Source: Phlebotomus papatasi (taxonomy: Eukaryota > Arthropoda > Insecta > Diptera > Psychodidae). From it: a DNA stretch of 64,000 nt. The notes beneath the pieces were generated by a model. It worked only from the letters and a program-made list of their open reading frames with translations, ran no database searches and had not been told where the DNA came from. A program made the position numbers and the translations under genes. The stretch lies in assembly GCF_024763615.1 (NCBI RefSeq), contig NC_077222.1:79546001-79610000 (forward strand), read 5' to 3'. Shown one piece after another: positions 44,701 to 55,440 of this stretch (positions are counted from its first letter, which is position 1; each line of letters begins with the position of its first letter).

Positions 44701-47325
44701 CTAATTTGCAAAAGGCTTTTTCAACGAACCCAAAGTTACTCAAATCAGTTAATACATAAGCTCTCTTAAAGAGTTATATCTACAGTTGAACACCTAAAAT
44801 TGACTGTTTTGTAGCTTTGCTAGTCAATCGATCGATGTGAAATAACACAAAAATACCTTTTTTATTTCAATTTTGAATACATAATGGCGACGCAGCAGTG
44901 CGGAAAGTGAGTGTAACTGTATTTTTGATGTGTTCTACGGCAAGTAATATAACTTACTGTGGGACTTACTTAAATGCAAACGAACTCATATTAAGTCTTA
45001 AAAATTCTCTAGATGATTTTTTAAAATAACTATACGGTAGGGCGTTTCAACTAGGAAAAATTTTTTTTGGCACTATTCTGAGGGTGCTCTACATGATGAG
45101 ACAAGAAAGTTTTTCTTCTACGATCATATGATCAGACGCTGTTTAGAGGTGGCTGAACGACCTTCTCTGTAGTGTAAAATTCGGTAAAATCAGAAATTTG
45201 TTCTACAGAGAGGGTCGTTCAGCCACCTCTAAACAGCGTCTGATCATACGGTCGTAGAAGAAAAACTTTCTTGTCTCATCATGTAGAGCACCTTCAGAAT
45301 AGTGCCAAAATTTTTTTTTCTTAGTTGAAACGCCCTACTATACGGGTAAGGATCTGTTTACTTACTATCGGAAGGGCGGCTGGATCCAGGTAATGCACGT
45401 ACTTAAAACGCTGCGTTTTGGAATAATTTCTAATCCTGATATCTTCAGGTTTGAAGTGAGCGCTACATACGTGTTTGTCCTGGTTTAGCTCAGAAGCTGT
45501 CAGCTTCAAGCGTGTAGCCCAGACTTTACGCAATTCAATGTTACTTGGGAATCTGGAGAAGAGAAATTTTTAGAAAACAAAAATTGTAATTGTAAATAAA
45601 AATTAGGTGCAATGAAGCAAATAATTAATTTTCATATACCACTCTTTATTTATAAATAATTATTTTTTAAATGTTTTATTTTTTATGTTGAAAGCATGTA
45701 AAAAAATAACAAATTTCAGAAAATTTACCCTTAAAAGACTACATTGATTTTGAAAATACAGTAGACTCTCCCAGATTCGGGCTTTTCGGAACAAAATGTC
45801 ACCCAAATTAGAGAAATTTGGGCTACGAACTATATGAAATACAATGATTTTTTATTGTACTATATACTGATATTAAGTTTACATACTCATATTTATTATT
45901 GTAAATTCCATGAAAATCCCTGAATAATGCGAAATTACATCATAATTAAGAAAAACCATGGTACATTTGAACATGCTAATTTCTGTCACATTTAACTGCT
46001 TTTTTCAAATTAAACTGCTGCCCGAATTAAAAAAAAGTCCGATCTTAAAAGAGTCGAATTATCGAGAGTCTACTGTACCTCTTTTTTAATTTCCCGAAAT
46101 TTGAAGCCAAATGAAATTCTGAGAAATAAGGGTTTTTCTTCAAATTCCAGGCATTATGCTTATTCATTTTAAAGCATCAATTTCAATAAATTTTTCTTCA
46201 AAACTATATTTTTAGTTGGTGTTATAAAAAAACGATTACAGGACACGCTCGTTTATCCGTAGACTCTTTGTCCGGGTGACATAAAAAAAGTCCGTGAGGC
46301 AGTTGAATTAAAAAAAAATTGTTGACATATTGTCTTCAGTTTTGGGGTTTTTTGTTAAAGCAAATGTGCTCTATCTACTGTAATTCTTTCTCACTGTAAC
46401 TTTTTTGGACAGTACGCATGTTTAGAAAGAATGTCGATTCAGTTAGGTCAGGATTCACTCCACAAATTTCCAATGTAAAAAACAATCGTTGGATTTGAAA
46501 CCATTTTATGTGTATCAATCTCAAAATCCGTGTGACATTTTGGTTCCGTTCTCACGGATAAGCGAGTCTACTGTAGTCGAAAAATTAATTCTTATTAAAA
46601 TTTATTATCACAATTACTAAAATTAAATTACCGATCTTTTGTCTTTAAATTGTATACATTTCCTGAAGACGTTGCTTTAGAGAATGAACTACAAATTTAT
46701 TTTTAATTCTTTCCTTACAGTTAACGTTAGAAAGTAAAACGTTTTAGTTTTTGATATATTCTATTATAAGTTATGCTGAAATATTTTCATGAAAATATTC
46801 TTCAAATGTTGTCTTCTGACACGCTTTGCAAAAAATTTTGTTGATATTTAAAAAATAAAAAAAAAATCAGAGAAAATGCTATTTTTAACGTTCAAAATCC
46901 ATGTAAATCTTGAATTGTCGTCCCTAATATCTTCTCCAAATTGAAATTAAAAGCATGTTAATTTAGCCTATGATAAAAACATGAAACAACTTTAACGAAG
47001 GTTTAATGAAAAAAAAAATCTAGAATTCTTTTTTCGCGGAAGAAATTACCCCTGATTCTTCCCTGGTAAAAACGTTGTTCGCGAGAATTTTCACCTACAC
47101 GACACAATTTAGCTTACATTTTCTGATATATTTGACTGGAGTATAGAAAAACTCTTACAGCATTGCCTTCCTAATTAAATGATTCTTTTTTGGAACTAAC
47201 TCACTTCTGAATCTCCAGAATCTGTAATAAAAGAGAGCAAAGAGTTTTCCAACTTACCTGTGGAAGGTAACTCCCAATGGATTTCGATGCTTGGAGTTTC
47301 CGCAATTTGCCACTTCACATTTCAT
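41235..47325 (-). CDS. P-element/THAP9-like transposase, 5 exons, 914 aa
   Basis: Exons 47325-47258, 45552-45366, 44259-42722, 42598-42151 and 41738-41235 join in frame (2745 nt with stop). All donors are GT and all acceptors AG, with matching phases 2, 0, 2, 0. Residues 1-85 form a THAP zinc finger (Cys3, Cys8, Cys52, His55, Trp34, Phe56, AVPTIF-like end 79-85) for binding the element's ends. A leucine-zipper-like coiled coil lies near 170-210. Core acids by motif: Asp336 in QLLFDEM, Asp435 in GLTFDGAP, Glu687 in LLQDHLEFFFGEVRS; DPCHMLKLVR (477-486) is the family motif after the second Asp. An acidic insert (about 360-380) lengthens the core. Family members cut and paste DNA with GTP as cofactor and leave 8-bp duplications. 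It is longer than Drosophila P (751 aa) and close to human THAP9 (about 900 aa). A domesticated THAP9-like gene is possible, but the ends argue for a transposon. Confidence 0.88.
42151..42598 (-). CDS. transposase exon 4 (QDHLE motif)
   Basis: Acceptor ATTTACAG|GTACAAGG, donor ATGAAG|GTATGC. 448 bp. It holds QDHLEFFFGEVRSKLGCNTN and 'NPTVMQF', the most conserved C-terminal signature of P/THAP9 transposases. Confidence 0.87.
42722..44259 (-). CDS. transposase exon 3 (coiled coil, catalytic core)
   Basis: 1538 bp open throughout. Acceptor TTTGTATAG|GATTTG, donor AAAGG|GTAAG. It encodes the acidic stretch, the coiled coil, the Asp-bearing RNase H-like core and the GTP-domain region. Confidence 0.88.
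44331..44474. mobile_element. MITE, 'GGCSTCTACACATTGGG' (intron 2 of the transposase)
   Basis: Left TAAGGCGTCTACACATTGGG, right complement TAATGGCCTCTACACATTGG; inner 'tttgacaaaaatttc' also pairs. Flanked by TTA-type words. Confidence 0.82.
45038..45337. mobile_element. long-hairpin MITE 'TAGGGCGTTTCAACTA' (intron 2)
   Basis: Arms of about 133 bp, nearly identical ('ctctacatgatgagacaaga', 'aggtggctgaacgacc'), loop about 30 bp, TA at both edges. It starts 28 bp after the exon 2 donor. The low divergence of the arms points to a recent insertion. Confidence 0.92.
45366..45552 (-). CDS. transposase exon 2 (THAP end)
   Basis: Acceptor TTCTCCAG|ATTCCC; the split codon gives RFPSNIELRKVWATRL. It carries the last zinc ligands in HVCSAHF and ends LDPAALPI before GTAAGT. 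187 bp. Confidence 0.84.
45759..46075. mobile_element. pogo-type MITE (intron 1)
   Basis: CAGTAGACTCTCCCAGATTC on the left, complement CAGTAGACTCTCGATAATTC on the right, TA on both sides. Such ends are typical of pogo/Tigger-derived elements. Confidence 0.82.
46239..46573. mobile_element. second pogo-type MITE (intron 1)
   Basis: Left CAGGACACGCTCGTTTATCC, right complement CAGTAGACTCGCTTATCCGT, TA on both sides. Different interior from 45759-46075. Confidence 0.78.
47258..47325 (-). CDS. transposase exon 1 (THAP start)
   Basis: ATG 47325 opens MKCEVANCGNSKHRNPLGVT, which holds the first two zinc ligands. Donor CACAG|GTAAGT. The 68 bp end in phase 2. About 270 bp lie between the ATG and the end of the element, room for a promoter. 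Confidence 0.82.
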
Positions 47326-47598
47326 TTTTTGCACTGTTTTTTCACTGGAAGTCTTTAAACAAACACTGCTTTAGCCACTGATATTAATATTAGTCTGAAC
47401 TTTCACGAAATATTGCTTTTATTAGCACAAATCAAAATATCTTCCGAATTCCAGAAATATTTTCTCGCAGCGACTGTCAGTGAAGTACTGGAGTTTGCCG
47501 TCAGGATCGCCAGCAGTACGCTGGAAAAGCGCTATCACGGTTGAATTTTGAATTCTCTATAGAGAATTTGCTAAAATAACGATGTTGACAGGGGGGTG

Positions 47599-47606
47599 CT
47601 ATAGAC
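47599..47606. repeat. 8-bp target duplication CTATAGAC (right)
   Basis: Identical to 39893-39900; see there. Confidence 0.82.
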
Positions 47607-49274
47607 TATTCTAAAGTAAATTCCATGCTGAAGTATTCATAGTCCTTTCTCCATCGCATATTCATATGGGCAGAATATTGGGTAAGTTGGTTCAGCAATA
47701 CAGGCCTCTTGCTGCCCGAAAAGTATATGTATACGCCACCCCATGGGAGCTTGTTGGAATTACAGAGCATAATTCATTGTAAATGACACCGCACATGAAT
47801 ATGGGCAACACCACAGCCCTCACATATTTGTGTATGTCAGTGGGGTGGTGGGTTAGAAGCATCCGAAGCTGTAAATAATGGTCATAAAAATCAACAGACT
47901 AGATACATACGCCATTGTCCTCCAAAAATCCTAACAACTTTCGCCATATATGAATATTCCAAAGATTTCAAAAGACCACCAAACCATTTTCCATGCCAGT
48001 GCAATGAAGACTTCTATATAAGAAGAAAAAATCTCATAAAGCTTGACGACGATTCAAAAAGTCTGTGAAAATCCCTTAAATAGGACATACACATAAGAGT
48101 CATTGTGAAATCTGCATTACCTCTTAGTAGTTGGGATTCTTAATTTGAATTGGAACCAAGAAAAGTGCCAGAAAATTTGATTAGGTAATGACATAATGCA
48201 ATAATTTTGAACAGTAATCGTGTAGAAATGCGAAGCAATGTCTGACTGTGGGACTAGGCCCTCCCGCAAATGGAAATAATATGAGAAAAAGGATTCGGTG
48301 GGGTTGGAGGTTTATGATGACCCGTAGGTACAAATGTAGTGAAGTTGATTGGATTTAATTCAACCCAGTTTCAATAAATCCTTTTCTAACAAAACAAGAT
48401 TTTAACCCGAAATAATTGTATCATAGAGCGAATACCCTACCACATGACCCACTGAGTGATTTATTTAACAAATTTGTCATTAATATTGTCAATTCACAAA
48501 CATATTATAGGAAAAATTAAATTAGTTAATTTCCAGAAAAAAAAACCCAGAATAGGGGCAATTTTCTAATTTGACATTATAATAAAACGTCTTTAGTATT
48601 GCGTTCATTCATCTGAATAATCACAATACATAACCTGCGCAATATGGACAGATATTTCAACTGTAAATAATTTTCTTAACTTTAACTTTTCTTGTGAAAA
48701 AGTTTTCGTTTTGCAAGACTCTGGTGTATCATTCGATATAAGCTGAACTTTGAACGGAAATTGGAAACTAATTACGAATTCTATTCTGAGTACATATTTT
48801 ATGCACCTGGTGTAAATGTATTCTAATTAACAATTTGTTCTATTGTAGTTTATTTTCATAGAGACATGTTTGGTAGTTAATCTATTTTCTGATCATGAAT
48901 TCATTGACTTTTAGTGCAGATATCTTGATTATTATGTGATTAGACAACTATTTGAGCATTTATATCGAGATTAAGATTTGTCTATAGGCCGGCTTAATCC
49001 TTTCGGATCCATTGCATCTAGACCACTTACTTGGGTCTACCATGTATTCCCAAATCCTCACTCCTTCAGTCTATCTTAACTTCCAAGGAGCAACTTCATC
49101 TCTATATGTCGGCTTCTGTGTTAGAATGCACACACAGTGTCATTCTATTTCACAACAGAGAAAGCTCGTATGGATCAGTTGCATTTTGCATTTAACATTA
49201 TTACGACAATATTCTCCTTATCGAAACTCATTTTTGAACAATCCTCTATTCTTAAGTTGTTCATTATTTGTTAA
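47607..49274. other. no gene seen; right flank of the P-like element
   Basis: Unremarkable apart from the SINE remnant at 48395-48462. Confidence 0.4.
48395..48462 (-). repeat. decayed SINE, second family
   Basis: 'tgtatcatagagcgaatacc' and 'ctaccacatgacccactgag' parallel 6925-6960. Confidence 0.5.
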
Positions 49275-49465
49275 TAGGGTGAAAGGAACACCTATTGACA
49301 CTTTTAGAACTTGTATCAGGACTTATTGACACCCCACTCTGTACCATTTGGAATACAAAATTTGAACATTTATCACAAATAGACAAATAGACAATAAATA
49401 GATAGATATAATAAATAACATTTTTACAAAAGGGTCCCTCTCAAAGAGGTGTTCCGTCGACCCTA
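49275..49465. mobile_element. MITE 'TAGGGTGAAAGGAACACC'
   Basis: Left TAGGGTGAAAGGAACACCTA, right complement TAGGGTCGACGGAACACCTC, TA at both edges; 'attgacac' occurs twice in the left half. Confidence 0.82.
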
Positions 49466-49479
49466 TATTGGACATTACT

Positions 49480-49612
49480 TTTCCACTCGATTACTGGACT
49501 AACTCAAGACTGACTAGACCACTGTAAAATCTGCATATACCCAAACTCGAACCTAGGGCCTCATAATAGATACACTAGTCCTCCCACTGAACCATTTGAG
49601 GTCCTGAGCATT
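49480..49612 (-). repeat. possible tRNA-derived SINE, third type
   Basis: Minus strand: 'aggacctcaaatggttcagt', 'gggaggactagtgtatct' and a box-B-like 'ggttcgag'. One copy only. Confidence 0.4.
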
Positions 49613-49851
49613 TATTTAATAATAATAATCATAATAATTTATTGATTGGTGCCCAGGTTACATAATATAGCAAACAGGACTATACAATATATATTTTAAC
49701 ATATGATTAAGTTTGAAAATAATATAAAAATTCGAGCAGCATAAGATTTGTTTAGACACAGGAAAGCTTATTTCATTATTTTAGTTACAAGTTTTTTAAA
49801 AGCATTTAATTCTTTAACATCATTTCATTTTTTGACATTTAGAAAATTATG

Positions 49852-50034
49852 TAGCGAAAATTGGGGTACTACCGAATACTGATTTTTATTTCTAAACTAT
49901 TTCAACTATGACGAATATTTCTTTATTGGACAAGCATCCCTATAATGCCTATAAATTTCTATAAGTTTTATCCTCTCAAGTCGAATAACTGATTAAAAAA
50001 TCGCAGTGTTTGGTGGTTCCCCAGCTTTCTCTTT
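49852..50034. mobile_element. MITE, 'TGGGGYACYACC' family
   Basis: 'attggggtactaccgaatac', 'tttttatttctaaactattt' and 'aaaaaatcgcagtgtttggt' match 62401-62616 in order and orientation. Confidence 0.8.
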
Positions 50035-50396
50035 AATTTAATATACATTCCAAAATTTTTCATTGACCAGAAACTAATTGACAAGACTAGACCAAAACAA
50101 ATAAATCTGTAAAAACAAAAACTGCAGCTGATTGGGTATAGAATGGAACAAATGATCAGGAAGTAAGTATTAATTTTTAAATACTAAATGTGAATGAAAT
50201 TACTGAAATATGGTTGACAAAAAATAAATCAAGAATTTATGAATCACCTTGATATAGCAAATTCACGTTAAAATAAAATATTTTTAACAAATAATTTTGG
50301 CATTTGTTTTTAAGATTTTCACATCCATATTATGCATTATAATATGGATTATACTCTACTACCAAGAATAATTTCAATGGTTTGCGGAATCTTTGT

Positions 50397-50951
50397 TTTT
50401 TCCATTTTGTTTTTCACACTTATGTTTTTCCCAGTTTGTCTTTGGAATCTTTGTCTTTGGTAATTTTTGTTTATGGAAACTTTGTCTTTGGAAACCTTGT
50501 CTTTCATATATTTTAAACAAGTATATTATATTAAATAAAATAATGAAATCGCATTGTTTTTTTTTAAGTTTTTATTTTCGTCTTTTTAGGGCAAGGGGAA
50601 ATTTTCCGTGTCTTGGAAATTCTTTAGTTTCGTCCTTTGAGGCACAGATAAATTTTCTGTGTTTTGGGAAATTTTTAGTTTTGTCCTTTGGGATAAAGGG
50701 AAATTTTCTGTGTTTTGGGAAGTTAACAGTATCGCCTGTCGGTGCAAAGGGAAATTTTCTGAGAAAAGGGAAATTTTTGGAAAGTTATAAAATATACTTG
50801 TGCAAAATGTGTGACAGACAAAATTTATGAAAATTGTGCAAAATGTATGAAAGACAAGATTTCCAAAGATAAAGTTTCCAAAAAACAAAAATTACCGAAG
50901 AGAAAGATTCCAAAGAAAAACTGGAAAAAACAAAAGTGTAAAAAACAAAAC
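50397..50951. mobile_element. fold-back element with ~51-bp tandem core
   Basis: Arms (50397-50525 and 50803-50951) are runs of 'ctttggaaac' and 'gtctttgg' words, mutually complementary. Between them lie about four 51-bp units around 'ggaaattttctgtgttttgg' (50587-50785). The 145-aa ORF across it is a product of the 51-bp (17-codon) period, not a gene. Confidence 0.75.
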
Positions 50952-51004
50952 AGAAAAAACGAAGATTCCCGATCCCAATTTTAATCATTGGATTCTTTGT
51001 TGTA

Positions 51005-51245
51005 AATTGTCTCACTGACTTTTTCCAAGCTCATCGTTAACTGTCCAGATGCGCCTTCCTGCAATGTGGATACTTCTACCATACTCCGGGGTGTGTTTGG
51101 GCCAATGATGGTGTACTTTATTCATCACCATGTGAAAATGTCCTCTTTTAGACATTTAGTTCATTGAACAACGCGGAACTCGAACTCACAATCGTGAAGC
51201 CAAGGATCTTCTCATCAAAGAGCTGATTTGGCACTCATAGCAACG
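51005..51245 (-). mobile_element. tRNA-derived SINE
   Basis: The minus strand carries 'caaatcagctctttgatgag', box-B-like 'gtgagttcgagttccg', then 'aaatgtctaaaagaggacat' and 'atccacattgcaggaagg', parallel to 29700-29945. Confidence 0.72.
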
Positions 51246-52770
51246 TTTATCCTAACATTTTCATTTTAGACTAGTATATTTTTAAAGTTATTCACAATAA
51301 TAAAGTGTAAAAAAATATGCTTATGAGAAAGGTGATTGTATGTATGTATGGTGAATGGCGACTTTTTTTTGGCACGATTTTATGTGACCTTATTTTTATC
51401 TTTTGGTTTTCTTTGGAAATATCTTTCAGAATTTCAAGAACAAAGATTCCATTGTTGTATAATAAATTTAAAAAAAAGACTTTTAGTTTTTTAGTTTCTT
51501 TTATTAAAGGCTAAGGATATAAAGCTTCCACTTCATAGACTATATTAACTCATATTGGCTTTCTTGAACACCCACCAGCGAAAAGACTATAAAACTTAAC
51601 ATCCAATTCACACATTTCAGTGAGCCACATCGTAAACGCCTCTTCAAAAGATTTATATCAAGCACTTAAAGTAAAATGCTGCAAAATATCTCACAGGGAG
51701 TCTGGACAGCTATAACTTTATCGTGAAGGATACTTTCTTGATCCATGTGAGCGATAATGCACTCTTGGAATTTGCAGTATTACAGAGAAAACCAACTGAA
51801 CTATCAATTTTTTGGAGAAAGATTTATTTGTTGTTGGAAATTCTACAGTTTGTGATGAAATTCATCTATTAAATTTCCTAACGTTTCATTGTACGAATTT
51901 CATTGACTTTTGAATGCAAAATCTTATTCAAATCCCTTATTATGTGCAGAACAATTGATTCACACGATTTGGAAGCTTTGACCTAGAGGTATTTCATGTA
52001 GTCAGAACGATAGGTAATGTGCCAGAAGGGAGTGAGGGTGGATCGAAGGGATGAAATTGTAAAGATAAATTTTTCATTTTCACCCGCCCCTATCCTCAAA
52101 CTTCGTCTCATGAATTGAAACGCCCAACAAGTCGACCAAATAAAATTTCCATAGTAAGGCTGAAGATATGTACACATATGTATATGTATGTGTATACCTA
52201 TGGACTCAAATTCTCCATGTACAAATTGACTCTCTGTTTTATATTGATCTCTCCATTCTCTTGCTTTGGCATTGATTTGAAACCATATATAGGTAAAGGT
52301 AGATGTCCGGGGAAGGAGATCATTATAGTGTGGGAACTACAAGTAGAGAATAAAAATTCCGGTCACAAATAATTTCAGAGGAAAGGTGAATTTGCTAGAT
52401 TTTCCATTCCTATTAGTTGAGTCCTTCTGGCCAGACAACATGACTGATTCACATGAATTCCCACACAATAAAATTGTCCTTAAGGAAAGGACAATTTTTA
52501 CTTATTCATTTCAATCTGTCTACCTTGAAAATCATACAGAGAATTCCCAATGATTTCCCACACCATGAGAACTTTCCTTCAGGTTTCGAATCGTCATTTA
52601 CCTGAATTTCTTTGCAATCTCAGCTTCTGTGGTTCTGGGTGAAATGTGATCTTATCCAATAGGACTCGAATTTAGCAGAAATACTCATGGATCACGAAAA
52701 CAGATTTTTGTGGCTATCCTTCCTTACCTTTCTCGATAAGGGAACGTTTCTGTTATAAAATGGAAAAAAT
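51246..52770. other. no gene seen
   Basis: Short ORFs only; a small 'tatgta' run at 52165-52195. Confidence 0.4.
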
Positions 52771-52938
52771 AGTAAAGGTCCCTCAATTGACCGGTTCCTC
52801 GACTAAACTGATAGAGTTATTTTTCAATTTATTTATATTTGCTATAATATTTAGAGTATGATCTAACATTAATAGGTCAATTATTCCATAAATAATACGA
52901 GTTTTGGAAACCGGACGAGTAAGGGCACTTTACTTAAC
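52771..52938. mobile_element. MITE 'TAAGTAAAGTGCCCTTACTC'
   Basis: Left 'tagtaaaggtccctcaattg', right complement 'taagtaaagtgcccttactc'; the interior is complementary to 30970-31080. Confidence 0.7.
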
Positions 52939-53225
52939 CTTTTACACACTTCAAAAATTTTAAAGCTCATTTTACTTATTATCCCAATTTCTTCTACGGC
53001 GTACTTCGCGTTCTAATTTTTCAGTATGTTTAAGCACTGTCTAAAGCCTTTGATTGAAAGCTTTCCCCTTGTTTCGACCCTTCCTTCCTAAGGCCATAAG
53101 AAATCAAAAAAACTATTATCCGAAAAGACTGAACTTTCTTAACGTTTGTCAGAAATTAATCATCAATAACGCAAAGTAAAGGTTTTATTAAATTCTATTA
53201 CTCTTCAGAATATTTAAGCGTACTT

Positions 53226-53545
53226 CAATCGATTTGTTGGCGCTAAATTCGAAAAATCTATTTCAAATTTTTGTGTCCCGGTCCAAATCCCGAAAGCCAA
53301 AATCCCGAATGGACCAAGATCCCGAAAGCCAAAATCCCGAATTCTTAAAAGTGTTATAGCTACACCCACGATTGCACCCGCGCTCGCTGGAGGCAAAGGG
53401 AAATCTTCTGTTCTTGGGAAATTATTCTAAACATTTTCCTATATATAATTTCATCCTTTTCAAGGATTCTGAACATTCAGGATTTTGGCCTTTTCGGGAT
53501 TTTGGCGTAAGGGATTTTGGCTTTCGGGATTTTGGCTGCCACCGC
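53226..53545. mobile_element. fold-back element, 'CCCGAAAGCCAAAAT' arms
   Basis: The left arm repeats 'cccgaaagccaaaatcccga' twice (53287-53345); the right arm repeats 'gggattttggctttcgggat'. The centre 'ggaggcaaagggaaatcttc' (53388-53407) equals the core unit of 50397-50951. A half copy lies inverted at 58440-58575. Confidence 0.7.
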
Positions 53546-53624
53546 AAAATTTTACCTATTTTTGAAATTTCATATGCCATTTTCAATTTCGATAAAATTT
53601 TGGTATATAGTGTATGTTGGGACT

Positions 53625-54267
53625 TAGGGTAACGTGTGGTATTTCTGGACAAGGTGCTTTTCGGGCATAATATGGGTATTTTGGGACACATTAAAAATCC
53701 TATAAATATTTATTTTCTAATTATTTTTAAGTTCTATATGAAATATTAAGCACTTTACGTATCAGATAAACATGAAACTTTTGAAATTTTATTAAATTTA
53801 AAGCATGAAATACGCGTGAATTAGGAATGTCACATTTCACTTTTTACATGACCTTCAGTGTGGTTAATTTTACAGAGGTCAACACAAACAGTGCTTAGTT
53901 TTTTTCGATTTAAGTCACTTTAAAAGTCAAATTTAAACATTTTTATGAAAGTGAAGCTTAAAACTTCTACTTAAAGGTAAATAATCAGGCTCGATGAAAT
54001 TTATTTGTATAATAGCGACTTTTGTCTATCCCGAAATACCCAACTGTCTTGAAATATACCACTCTTACTTCTTTACATTTTTTGCTATTTTGTATAAAAA
54101 AAAATTATGCATTTTTCAACTTTTTTCGATAAGACTCTTATTCTGGATAGCATAAGGACCATAAATATTTGTATAAAAAAAAAGAAAAAAAAATATTTGA
54201 GAAGTCGTTAAGCTGTTTAAAACATAAAAGTGATAAAAAGTGTCCCGAAATACCACACGTTACCCTA
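53625..54267. mobile_element. 643-bp MITE 'TAGGGTAACGTGTGGTATTT'
   Basis: Left TAGGGTAACGTGTGGTATTT, right complement TAGGGTAACGTGTGGTATTT, identical over 20 bases and continuing 'cggga/ctgga'. TA-flanked. Confidence 0.9.
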
Positions 54268-55216
54268 TCTAATAACAGGTCGCACTTCTACCTTGGTCAT
54301 AATTTTGCAAAATCGATTTTTCAAAATCGGATTTACTATCATCGAAAGTTACCTATATGATTTCGATTGAATTTAGTAGGTAATTAATCAAGCGCTCCTT
54401 TTTGCGATCTCTCCAAATTGTGATACATACCGTGGTTACCTGAAAAGCCTGTATAGAATCTCAACTACCATGTGCTTATCTGAACTTATCATTTGTTTTC
54501 TTTCAATACGCATCATTCAAGTCGCATCTACCGACTTTGCAAAATCACTCAAATAATATTCTGTGTAAGAATGATGAAATAAAAAAACCTCACTACCGTT
54601 TTCTGTGTCACAAAAAATGGAAGTCCAATAAAAAAAACTTCGCATTATACTCGAACTCGAGAATTTTGTGTTCTTTAAACCAGATATCCTGGTGTGAGGA
54701 TATTGGTGATTTGTTAGCCAAACGGCATTTAGTTTAATGGGGTATATGCCATGGTCTTTAGTTAGAACAAAAAAAAAACAAAGAATTTAACCTTTGCCAT
54801 TTAAGGTGTTTTATCTGTAAATTACACAAAATAAACCTTCTGATACATTTAAACAAGATTTACATAAAGATGGGTAAGATATGATATGAAGCTCATGTGA
54901 TTATTTTGCTCACAAAAATAACAGTTTCTTGTTAAAATCTCCTAAAACCCTTTTTACACCTTCGCCAAACAAAACAAATTCTGGTGTGTTTGAGGATACT
55001 TTAGCAGCTTTTCTCTGCAAAATACTTCTTACAGAATACATAAAACTTTATCTATCAGTCTTTGATAGAAGACAAAAAAGTTTTATGCACTGGTCAAAAA
55101 TTTATGTTACTTAAAATAAAGGATAATAAATATAAGATAAAGGAACAGGGGTATTAATTTTAGTATTAATATAGTCAGATCCTTATTGAAAACTACAGGA
55201 AAGCATAGGGACACAT
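54268..55216. other. no gene seen
   Basis: AT-rich; no repeat partner recognised. Confidence 0.4.
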
Positions 55217-55440
55217 TAAGGAAAGCACGCTAACTTCGGACGACACAAGCTTCGAACAACTTTTTTTTTCAACATATTTTTAATAAATTTGATCAATTAT
55301 AATATTAAAATTTAATAGATGGTCCAGTGTCTCAAAGTTTCTGAAAAGAACCACGGGTCAAATTCAAACATAGATAGAAAAAAAATAGTTGTCCGAAGCT
55401 TAAATAGGGATTAAATAGGCTTAAATAGGGCATTCCCCTA
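55217..55440. mobile_element. MITE, 'GGAAAGCRCGCTA' family
   Basis: Left 'taaggaaagcacgctaactt', right 'ttgtccgaagct ... cattccccta'; relative of 16792-17012. A 10-bp word 'ttaaataggg' is repeated three times near the right end. Confidence 0.7.

Larger units (their letters stand above)
39901..47598 (-). mobile_element. 7.7-kb P-superfamily DNA transposon
   Basis: The left end reads CACCCCCTCCACATTTGAAC and the right end complement CACCCCCCTGTCAACATCGT, between identical CTATAGAC words. The ends are CA..TG as in P elements, share CACCCCC and, after a gap of about 10 nt on the left, 'acatcg' and 'attttn'. It encodes a five-exon transposase on the minus strand (41235-47325). Later insertions inside: a retroelement tail (40822-40945), MITEs at 44331-44474 and 45038-45337, and two pogo-type MITEs (45759-46075, 46239-46573). 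A 12-bp palindrome 'attctctatagagaat' lies near the right end. Without the insertions it would be about 6.5 kb. Confidence 0.82.

Noticed and set aside
50393..50830. 145-aa ORF with 17-residue repeats
   Set aside because: The period comes from 51-bp DNA units in a fold-back element, and the complementary strand is open in the same way.
53287..53545. CRISPR-like array ('cccgaaagccaaaat' repeats)
   Set aside because: Units are contiguous and inverted around a core; the genome is eukaryotic; a fold-back element explains it.
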